From Tribonema minus (taxonomy: Eukaryota; Sar; Xanthophyceae; Tribonematales; Tribonemataceae), in assembly GCA_017506865.1 (NCBI GenBank), contig JAFCMP010000124.1, positions 1,116,001 through 1,180,000 on the forward strand: a stretch of 64,000 nucleotides of DNA. The letters are read 5' to 3'. The notes under the pieces are model-generated. The model was given only the letters and a program-made list of their open reading frames with translations. It made no database searches and was not told the DNA's origin. Shown one piece after another: positions 56,801 through 64,000 of the stretch. Numbering within the stretch: the first letter of the stretch is position 1; each line of letters opens with the position of its first letter. The translations under genes were made by a program, and so were the position numbers.

Positions 56801-59800
56801 GTTTTAGACTACCCGAGAGAAGATGAGGCTCCGTTTTTCATCAAGCCTCAACTGGGGAAGTTGAAGAGTCGTCCGCCACCCGCAGCAGCGGAAGCACCCC
56901 TCTGCCTGCTGCAAGGGCATTCCAAAGACAGCTTCACACGTCGCACCTTGCGCTTTAGGCTGTCTCAACAGATTCAGCGCCGCTGCTGTTGCTCATGGTG
57001 TGGTCGGGATGCTGCATAGCGTCTGGCTCTGTCAACATGAGCTAAAGGCGCTGTGCAGTACTTATTCTGTATATGAATATATGGAAACGAATCAAAAGAT
57101 CGTAGCGCCCTCGGTGACAAGGTGTGGTGGGCCGTCAAATTGAATGCCTTCTACCAGTAACCATGGTCGCCGCTGTGTATACTTCAAAGTATATATCAGT
57201 ATAGTTTACGTCTGCGATTCAGACTTGCCTTCAAGATGTTGTGGAGAACTCGAAATACATGTTGGTATAAATGGCTAAAAACATGAGCGCCAACAGATCA
57301 AAAGATTATTCCAAAACCAAATTCAACTACTTAAGAGTACCGCCCTTGAACCACAACATGATCACAGGTCAAGAAATGGAAAACAGCCCAGCTCAAGCTG
57401 TGGAATATTTCAATGGAAAATTCAGCTACTTCATGGTACTTGCCTTGCGCAGTGGCGGTTTCACCGCGATGAGCGCTGCCGCCGTTGCTCATGCCCTCCT
57501 CCAGCATTTCGAGCAGGTTCAGCACGGCATCGGCGCGGAAGACCTTGGGCATGAGGAACATCAGCAGCGCCAGGAGCTGCGGCAGCGGGCAGGCGACAAT
57601 GTGAGCATTGACATCAACCTCAAGTCTAGAAAGTTGCGGTTGCGCACCGTGGTCGACGCAGCACATGCGAAACATGAGCACGCCAGGAGCTGCGGCAGCG
57701 AGTTAGGCAGCATTCTGAGCGTTGCCATCAGCCTTAAAAACTTGTCATCAACGCAAAGTCTACAGGTTTGAAGGTGAGCACCGCGTCCGCACGAGAAGGC
57801 CTCGGGCATGAGGGACCTGAGCAGCGCCAGGAGCTGCGGCAGCGAGCAGGCGACATTGAGCACGTGATGTCAACTTCAAGTCTAGAGGTTTGAGCTTGAG
57901 CGCCGCTATTGGCGCGGAGGAACGTGCAGCATGAGGTGAAACTGGGTGATCAAACCTCTTTCCGTACAGACACGGTTCCGGGTCAGAGCAGATTAGTCCA
58001 CCTCTCCCTGGTTAGTGCACTGAGCAGCAGGCACTACATGTGGTAATACAAAGTCATATCGGGATAAGGAAAAAGCGACACTAAGTTTGGAAAAAAAGCG
58101 CATCTCCTTCAGGTTGTTGTGCACGGGACTGGAGAGCAGGCGGTTCTGCTGAGATCAGGGTTGGAAACTAGGTTCAGGGTAAATACATGTTTCAGGGTTA
58201 GGGTTAGCGGCCCAAATCTTTCAGATTATTCTGCACCGCCGTGTCGCTGACCAGAAGGCAGTGTGGTAGTAGGGCTAGCAGATGTGGTGCTGCTGCTGAA
58301 TGTGGCGCATTTTGGTTGGTGTCCGCAGCTGAGCACTGACCCTATGGCAGCGGTCCGTGTTCACGGTTACGATCAGGAATTGCGGTCAGGAGAAGTCAAG
58401 TTGGCCCACCTGTTTGAAGTTGTTGTACGGCCAAGATAGGGCAAGTGCAAGTTTAGAGCTAGCGTTACAACGTGATGTTGCTGCCGCAATTGGAACTTTT
58501 TTGCTGTCCGCAGCTGGGCATTGACTTGTTGGCAGCGATTCGTCGTCATGGTCAGGATTGATAATTGTGTCAGCGGAAGTACAACTTGGCCCACCTCTTT
58601 AAGGTTATTTAATCTGCACCGGTGTGCCGCTGAGCAGCAGGCGGTGCTTGCAGGGCCTCGACGAGCTTTCTCGAGCCCTAAGCGAGAATTATTTATTTAA
58701 ACAGTTGAAGTTGGCTCACCTCTTTGAGGTTGTTCTGCACTGGCGTGCCGCTGAGCAGCAGGCGGTGCTTGCAGTGGACCTCGCTGAGCTTGCGGAAGCG
58801 CGAGCCGGACGAGTTCTTGATGCTGTGGCCCTCGTCCAGGACCATGTACTCGTAGCGGAATCGCTTCAGGAACTTCCTGCGTTCCCAACAGCAATGCAGC
58901 GTTTGGTGTGACTGCCGGGATCCATGTCCACAGAGCAGCAGACATTGTGAGATTCATGCTGTGGCAGTCTGGGATCATGTACTTGTAGCGAAAACCGCTT
59001 CAGCAACATCCTGCGCTGAACACAATAGGTGCAAAAGTTGGTGAGGCAGGTGGAGCGAATTGGCATACATTTGACCGGCACAGCAAAGACTGTGTGTGTG
59101 ATTGCTGCTGTGCCCGTTTTCAAGAACCATGCAGTCCTTCATGCTCCGCCTAACTGCCTCTCGTGGAAGTAAAATGCCCTACATTGCTCAGCAAACACTA
59201 CCTACATACCTATCGTCTGTGGCGGTGTCGCGCTCCCACAGCGAGTACGTTGTGAGCACCATGCGAAGACTTCAAGTGCGTCTGCTTGAAGTTTGACATG
59301 TGGCTCAGTAAACGCTACCTACATACCTGTCGTCCGTGGCCGCCTCGCGCTTCCACAGCGAGTACGTTGTGAGCACCACATGCGGCGCCCAGCTGCCTCT
59401 AGTTGAAGTACAACTCGCTACATCGCTCAGCATGCGCTACCTACATACCTGTCGTCCGTGGCAGCCTCGCGTTCCCACAGAGAGTACGTTGTGAGCACCA
59501 CGTGCGGCGCCCAGCTGCCCAGGCCCTTAGCCGCGCGGCCCAAGTCGCCGTTGCGCATGTCCGCGCGCTCGGCCTGTGGCACAAATAAGGCACATTTAGC
59601 GTACAAAACCATGGGGTAGGTAGGTACACACCTCATCATGGACGGCCTGCACCACAAATAAGGCACATTAAGCGTACAAAACCATCGGGTAGGTAGGTAT
59701 ACGCCTCATCATGGACGAGCGGCCCAGGTCGCCATTACGCATGTCCGCACGCTCGGCCTGCGCCACAAATAAGGCACATTTAGCGTACAAAGCCATGGGG

Positions 59801-62800
59801 TAGGTAGGTATACACCTCATCATGGACGGCCTGCACCACAAATAAGGCACATTAAGCGTACAAAACCATCGGGTAGGTAGGTATACGCCTCATCATGGAC
59901 GAGCGGCCCAGATCCCCATTGCGCATGTCCGCACGCTCGGCCTGCGCCACAAATAAGGCACATTGAGCGTACAAACAATGGGGTAGGTAGGTATATATTG
60001 CCACTGGACGCCGCCGTCGCGCATGTCCGCGCGCTCAGCCTGCGGCACAAATGACGCTCATTTGTCTTACAGAATCAAGGGGTAGGTAAGTATACGCCTC
60101 TTCATGGGCTGCTTTCATTAGAAGTAAGCACACGCAGTGCAGCGGGAGACCGCGGGCAATTACGAGACATGTAACCGTAATGTAACGACCACTCTCCACG
60201 TAATGTAAGACCACTCTCCACGCGCAGTCGCAAGTACGTCATCACATACTGCAAAAGTAAAGTAGAACAGATAGGTGCCGATACTGAATCAAGCACTAGA
60301 GTCTGAGTGAGGTTCAGATTCCAACAGCTGTGGCTACACAAAGCATGGGGTAAGTATATACTTGACACCATGGACGCGCGGCGCAAATAACACTGAGCTA
60401 GATTGCGTAAACAAGTGGTCTGTTTGTGATGTCCCCATCGAGCAAGCCTGTGCGCTTACACCTGCGCGCTCAGCTTGCGTCACAAGTAGCAGCGGTCCAA
60501 CAAACAAAATGAAGTCGTGGGTATTTGCAACGTCAGTTGCGCATGCTCTTGCTCTTGCTCCGCTACTGCCAAACGGAGCTGCCAGTGGAATGTGCATGAC
60601 TAGATGCCTGATGTTCTAACTTCGACCAACATGAGCAACGTGTCCACGAAGCCATGGAAGCAGCGAGTAGCAGCAAGAAACCGCCGCAGAAAACCCCACT
60701 GTGTCCACCGCCACAGTCACACTCAGACCATCGAACAAGGGTAGGTACGCAACCATGACACGCTCACGCACGCACCTGCGACCCGTGATAGATCGCAACT
60801 TCAAGTGCAGGGCAGAAACGCTCCAGTTCGGACTGCCAGTTGGCCAGGACGGACGACGGCACCACAATCAAATGGGGGCCCGTGCCAGCACCGCTGCGAA
60901 AAGACGACAAGAAGGGCAGTATGGTATTGGTGAGATGTACTGCGAGCACGTGGTGTGAGGCGATGGGCGTAGGATGAGAGCACGTTGTAACGTAAACCAG
61001 CGCCGGAAGCATGTGCCACAGGCATGCACACCGCTAGGTGCAAATACACGCTGACATAGTGCACACCCGTAACCGCCACCCCAGCAGGGTCTCAGCAGCA
61101 CTGTCACCAAACAAAACAGAGGCAAAAGCGTACACACCTGCCAGCTGAGCCGCTGCCGCCCTGCTCAATGCTGCGCCACCTGCAACAACAGGGTCACATC
61201 GCGAGCGCAGCAGACAGTCAGCTCTATCTGAGTGCCATATGCAATACGGGGCTGCATGCCTGTGACAGAAGCATAACACGAATGCACGCGAGCCGCCGCC
61301 GTTGGTCTGTGCCTTCTAGCAGCTGGTTCTGCTCAGGCACGCAGGGTTAGGGTTAGGGTTAGGGTTAGGTTTGCCATACAAGCAGGAGTAGTACATGCAG
61401 TTGACGCATGTCACCATCTATCTTTAAACCTTACCCTCACCCTACCAGTCAACACCTAATCACCAAGCCCAAACCCGAACCTACTCAACTCCGACCTAAA
61501 CCGCGATGGTCTGCACTGTTGTGCCGAGCCCCATCTCGTCCGCGAGCGCACCATTGATGCTAGCCCTGGCCCACTGAACCATGACGCTACCCTAACCCCC
61601 ACATAACAGCCAATGAGAAAGAGAGAACGCGATCGTCTGCAACGTCTCGTCGAGCCTGACTTTACCCCTACCTCTTGTTGAAATGGTTACCCTAACACCT
61701 TCAAATGTTGCCCACCTCACTTGCCTCTAAACCTGCATCTAATCCCAAGCACCATCTAGCGAAACACCCAAAAGGAGAGTCACCTCATGAGGCCCAGAAA
61801 AGCGATGGTCTGCACCGTCTTGCCGAGCCCCATCTCGTCCGCGAGCACGCCGTTGACGCCCACGCGCCGCAGCACGCCCATCCAGTTCACGCCCGCCAGC
61901 TGATACGGGCTCAGCTGCAGGCCCGGCGCGCACGCCGCCGCGACGTCGGCGTCCGTGAACATCTCCGCGTCGCGCGCGCGGTCTGCGTTGACCTGCAAGC
62001 GACGAGACCCAAGACCTGTGATTTTGATATTTGCAGAAGTGCCTACTTCAAGTAGTTGAAGTTGTGATGCGGCCGCGACGTCGGCGTCCAACGAATAATC
62101 CGCGTCCGCGCGCGGTCTGCAGTCACCTGCATGTGACAAGACATGCCCTGCAAAATTGATGTTGCCAGCTATTGATTGATGGTGCCATCGGTGCACAGGT
62201 GCCTACTGCAAGTAGTCAAGGTTGTGAGGCGCGCACGCCGCCGTGACGTCGGCGTCCGTGAACATCTCCGCATCGCGCGCGTGGTCAGCTGTCACCTGCA
62301 CGCCATGTTACAAACGCCTAAAAAATATATATGCCTAAAAAAAGTAATACGCATAGGCATACTTCAGCCGCGCCGTGCTGTTGTTGCCGGCTGCAAGATG
62401 TTGCAGCGGCGTGCACGACGTCAGGGGCCCCAACGTACTGCCAACTTTGAGCACGCGCTTGGCTGCCAACTTCAAGTGCTGCGCACCAGCACCACCGCTG
62501 TCCGCACGCACCCCCCAGGCCCACACGCCCCCAAAACCACCGTCGTCAGCGTCTCGCGGACAAACCCTAACCCTAATCCTACCCCTAATCTAACTCTCAC
62601 TCTAGTCTGCTACTGCCTACTTCATGTACTTCAACTGTGATTTTCATACTTCTAGTTGAAGTGGGCTGTGTGCCTCGTCTTCTTCCTGAACATCAGCGAC
62701 AATGTGCGTCATCAAGTGCGCGGCGCCCTCATGGCCCATGCCGCACCCACACCAACGGTGTCTCTGACAGGCCGCGACTGGTCTCCACCTTGCCGACTGC

Positions 62801-64000
62801 AACTACTTGAAGTTGCCCACGCGCCTCACCTTGCTGAGCATCAGCGACCCCGCACTCTGATCCGCGCGTGACCCGGGCGCCCGCGCCACCACCATCACCC
62901 TCACTGCAGCGCTACTGCCTACTGCAACTACGGGCGCGGCGCCCACGTCGCCATCTTCACCGCCATCACTGTTACAAACCACCTCACTGCCTACTGCAAG
63001 TACTTGTAGTTGACTCACCTTGCTGAGCGTCAGCGACCCCGCGCTCTGATCCGCGCGCGCCCCGGGCGCCCACACCACCACCACCACCACCACCACCACC
63101 ATCACTGCAGCGCTACTGCCTATTGCAAGTACGGGCGCGGCGCCCATGCCACCACCATCACCATCACTGCAGCGTTACGGCCTACCGCAAGTACTGAAGC
63201 TGACTCACCTTGCTGAGCATCAGCGACCCCGCGCTCTGATCTGCACGTGCCCCGGGTGCCCACGCCGCCACCACCGCCGTCAGCTTCTCTGACAGGCCGC
63301 GGCACTGATCGAGCACGCGCATCGCACGCGCGCGCGCCGCAGCCTCATCATCCGAGCTTCCCCCTTCGTCCGTGTCCACGCCGCTGCCCTCGGCCTCGCC
63401 TGAGGCACGGGGGGGGGGGGGGGGGGCGGGTCGAGGGGGTGGGCAAGGCTGGTTGGAGGAAAACACTCGAAGTAAAATACTTGAAGTTGCATACGATGAA
63501 GTGAAATACTTGAAGTAATGCTGTTGCTCAGGGCTATGCGGACCACACTGAGGGAGGCTACTGAAGTGGGGACGCAATGGCGGCTGTCCGGCCGGGGGCC
63601 AGTGAGCAGGCCGGACTGCGCTGCCGCCACCTCCATGACCACGCAAGGCATTTGAAGCATGCCACAACTCCCCAGCGTCCGTGCCCCTGCTTGTTCTCTG
63701 CTTTCCTTGTCTTTGTCGGAGCAGATGTCCAGTGCAGAGATGTACTCGGCTACCGGAGCGCTGCGCCTGCGAGGGACACGCACACACCTTCGTCACTGGC
63801 GAGCTCCAGAGGCGCGGCCGCGCTTGCGCCGTTGCCGCCGCCGCCGCCGCCGCTGCCGCTGCGGCCGCCGCCGCCGCCGCCGTTGCTGCCATTTGCCTTG
63901 CCCGGTCGCTTGATCATTGCTGGACTGGTGTCGCTCACAACCAGCGCGTGCTCGGCAGAAGCAGGGGCGGCGGAAGCGGCGGCGGCAGCAGACCGTGCCG
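47897..64000 (-). CDS. SMARCAD1: Snf2-family ATPase of the SMARCAD1/Fun30/Etl1 type (3' end open, 5' end off window)
   Basis: An ATP-driven chromatin remodeller; Fun30/SMARCAD1 proteins act in silencing and DNA-end resection. Exons (minus): 64000-63788, 63399-63209, 61992-61784, 60893-60776, 59573-59449, 58876-58720, 57576-57444, 56548-56415, 55876-55838, 55253-55092, 54356-54215, 53803-53689, 52716-52614, 50814-50716, 49769-49714, 49203-49195 and 48093-47897. All phases agree over about 734 codons. Motifs in order are [20 protein letters not shown] (I), [14 protein letters not shown] (Ia), VVLTTYSLW (Ib), [10 protein letters not shown] (II), [11 protein letters not shown] (III), [31 protein letters not shown] (IV), [27 protein letters not shown] (V) and [14 protein letters not shown] (VI). 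DEGH rather than DEAH is typical of this subfamily. The N-terminus is Ala/Gly/Ser-rich, then acidic. Exon 57576-57444 uses a GC donor. A short final exon is missing. Confidence 0.9.
48235..48495 (-). repeat. Copies of the 5' edge of Snf2 exon 48093-47897
   Basis: Two copies of the exon start and flank (GCCAATTCTGCGAGCGCGTC; TGATCACGCGCACGGGCG) lie at about 48255-48310 and 48445-48510. The unit period is about 190 bp. Confidence 0.85.
48689..48717 (+). repeat. Interstitial telomere-like array (CCCTAA)n
   Basis: Four or more CCCTAA units within a Snf2 intron. Confidence 0.8.
49195..49203 (-). other. 9-nt microexon of the Snf2 gene
   Basis: On the minus strand CCCACAG / ATGTCATAG / GTGAGC gives a perfect acceptor and donor around nine bases. 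Exon 49769-49714 ends in phase 2 (GAC AG) and exon 48093 begins A ATC GGC. Inserting the nine bases gives D-R-C-H-R-I-G-Q, the exact motif VI of Snf2 enzymes. Skipping them keeps frame but removes C-H-R, including one arginine finger. This is seen directly in the sequence; use in mRNA is inferred. Confidence 0.8.
50640..51160 (-). repeat. Copies and TACATA-rich repeats around Snf2 exon 50814-50716
   Basis: The donor flank (ACATACCGTATCAGCAGATG) is repeated at about 50686-50706. A tandem pair (CATACCCACAGCAGTCAGAAAC ... CATATGTTACGTCAG) lies at 50828-50960 on the acceptor side. Confidence 0.7.
51955..52615 (-). repeat. Copies of the 3' edge of Snf2 exon 52716-52614 with embedded telomere-like arrays
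   Basis: Four copies of the exon end plus donor (CCTGTCGTTGTTGAACTGGC, GTAGATCCGTC..GCCGCGTGTAGCGC) lie at about 52063-52115, 52205-52252, 52388-52440 and 52507-52555. Between consecutive copies stand runs of CCCTAA and variants (52010-52060, 52120-52205, 52320-52390, 52445-52505, 52555-52608). The repeating unit is therefore exon end, donor, telomere-like array. Confidence 0.9.
53990..54115 (-). repeat. Copy of the 3' edge of Snf2 exon 54356-54215
   Basis: About 75 bp of the exon end (CTCCTTGCGGACCATCTGCG, AAGTGGCTGCATAGCTGGTG) is repeated 170 bp downstream in gene sense, ending at a GTGAGC donor at about 54031. It could act as an alternative exon end. Confidence 0.85.
54480..54760 (-). repeat. 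Copies of the 5' edge of Snf2 exon 54356-54215
   Basis: Two copies of GCGATTCTGCTGATGATTGC..GTCGTCCTGCGTGCAG lie at about 54485-54560 and 54690-54745. Each is followed by the same AAACAGTA..GTTGC intron flank. Confidence 0.8.
55880..56110 (-). repeat. Copies of the acceptor flank of Snf2 exon 55876-55838
   Basis: The block CCCTGC..GATCAGC..AGCGCTCCACACAC..GGCGCTC is repeated at about 55985-56075 and partly at 56095-56125 (CAGCACGGCTCAGC). The unit is about 100 bp. Confidence 0.7.
56560..56925 (-). repeat. Copies of the acceptor region of Snf2 exon 56548-56415
   Basis: CCTCTGC..GCTGCAAGG is repeated at about 56668-56690 and 56893-56918. The GGGTTGAGGTTAGC..GGGGCAC spacer is duplicated at 56575-56665. 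Confidence 0.65.
57085..57172 (+). repeat. Dispersed repeat, third copy
   Basis: GATCGTAGCGCCCTCGGTGA, GCCTTCTACCA and CATGGTCGCCGCTG match the blocks at 42173-42255 (same strand) and 16290-16440 (opposite strand). It lies inside a Snf2 intron. Confidence 0.65.
57680..57930 (-). repeat. Copies of the 5' edge of Snf2 exon 57576-57444
   Basis: A long copy at about 57775-57860 (CGGGCATGAGGGACCTGAGC, GCGCCAGGAGCTGCGGCAGC) and a shorter one at about 57680-57710 lie on the acceptor side of the true exon. Confidence 0.85.
58095..58660 (-). repeat. Copies of the 3' edge of Snf2 exon 58876-58720
   Basis: Four copies of ACCTCTTTGAGGTTGTTCTGCACTGGCGTGCCGCTGAGCAG variants lie at about 58103-58155, 58205-58265, 58405-58430 and 58593-58655. 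The nearest to the exon is the best kept. They decay with distance. Confidence 0.85.
58965..59015 (-). repeat. Copy of the 5' edge of Snf2 exon 58876-58720
   Basis: GGATCATGTACTTGTAGCG..CCGCTTCAGCAACATCCTGCGC repeats the exon start and acceptor about 135 bp upstream in gene sense. Confidence 0.85.
59200..59440 (-). repeat. Copies of the 3' edge of Snf2 exon 59573-59449
   Basis: Two copies (about 59208-59262 and 59327-59398) of ACCTACATACCTGTCGTCCG..CCTCGCG..CCACAGCGAGTACG have donors intact (CAG/GTATGTAGG). The period is about 122 bp. Confidence 0.9.
59580..60120 (-). repeat. Tandem array of copies of the 5' edge of Snf2 exon 59573-59449
   Basis: About six units carry GCGCATGTCCGC..GCTCGGCCTG plus acceptor and CACAAATAAGGCACATT..GCGTACAAA..GGGTAGGTAGGTATAC. 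Some units have lost the exon part and keep only GGACGGCCTGCACCACAAAT. Units alternate between about 73 and 115 bp. Confidence 0.85.
61345..61370 (+). repeat. Interstitial telomere-like array (TTAGGG)n
   Basis: Four TTAGGG units in a Snf2 intron. The flank (61420-61500) carries degenerate CCCTAA-like runs. Confidence 0.85.
61500..61660 (-). repeat. Copies of the 3' edge of the Snf2 motif-I exon
   Basis: Two copies of GCGATGGTCTGCAC..CGTCTTGCCGAGCCCCATCT lie at about 61503-61560 (long, including the DEMGLGKT codons in changed form) and 61630-61660 (short). Confidence 0.85.
62055..62305 (-). repeat. Copies of the 5' edge of the Snf2 motif-I exon
   Basis: Two copies of GACGTCGGCGTCC..GCGCG..GGTCTGC..ACCTGCA lie at about 62068-62135 and 62222-62300. 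The second keeps the acceptor and about 70 bp of exon. AAGTAGTTGAAGTTGTGATG precedes each. Confidence 0.85.
62805..63195 (-). repeat. Two about 190-bp copies of the 3' edge of Snf2 exon 63399-63209
   Basis: Copies with donors at about 62829 and 63018 repeat the exon end encoding [16 protein letters not shown] and its GTGAG donor. CACCAC microsatellites lie at 62888-62900, 63073-63110 and 63150-63165. The coding frame is preserved in both. Confidence 0.9.

Noticed and set aside
59580-60120. CRISPR-like spaced repeats
   Set aside because: The context is a eukaryotic intron; units contain exon edges and splice sites, spacers are not unique, and there are no cas genes.
1-64000. tRNA or rRNA genes
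   Set aside because: No cloverleaf with A and B boxes and no rRNA core sequence was recognised by eye. A tRNAscan or Infernal search would be decisive.

Overview
The window looks like nuclear DNA of a unicellular eukaryote, most likely an alga. Genes are split into many short exons by long introns. Splicing is GT-AG with a few GC-AG introns, GC content is moderately high, triplet and poly-C/poly-G microsatellites are common, and short TTAGGG-type telomere-like arrays lie inside introns. The products are eukaryotic: mitochondrial glycine-cleavage proteins, a Snf2 remodeller, a SWR1-type YL1 protein and an F-box/ankyrin protein. A presequence ending in an AAFAAP-like motif on a phosphoglycerate mutase hints at a red-lineage secondary plastid, but this is weak. 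The species cannot be named from sequence alone.

Layout, left to right. At 168-5102 (+) is the end of a cyclic-nucleotide-binding-domain protein that enters from the left edge. About 6.0-8.6 kb is gene-poor and holds a 330-bp tandem duplication. At 9033-13088 (-) is glycine cleavage H protein and at 14931-22545 (+) glycine cleavage T protein, divergently arranged. At 24247-33456 (-) is a YL1/VPS72/SWC2-like protein, at 34085-34711 (+) an intronless leucine-rich-repeat protein, and at 36516-37703 (+) an intronless F-box/ankyrin gene interrupted by one TGA. At 39106-45612 (-) is a complete cofactor-dependent phosphoglycerate mutase (6 exons, 304 aa). From 47897 to the right edge (-) is a SMARCAD1/Fun30-type Snf2 ATPase with 17 recognisable exons.

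Exon models for T protein (7 exons, 416 aa), YL1 (10 exons, 387 aa), phosphoglycerate mutase and the Snf2 protein were built by hand. All junction phases agree, and the joined exons restore family motifs.

The most striking feature is how the introns are built. In every spliced gene here, introns are packed with tandem, decaying copies of the edge of the neighbouring exon, usually including its splice site. Copies of an exon's 3' edge lie downstream of it and copies of its 5' edge lie upstream, so introns appear to have grown by repeated tandem duplication across exon-intron junctions. Telomere-like repeats and a near-palindromic ACTTCAAGT/ACTTGAAGT motif recur in the same introns. The Snf2 gene also has a 9-nt microexon, flanked by good splice sites, that restores helicase motif VI. 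Functionally, H and T belong to the same mitochondrial complex and could share a promoter region, and YL1 and Snf2 are both chromatin-remodelling factors.
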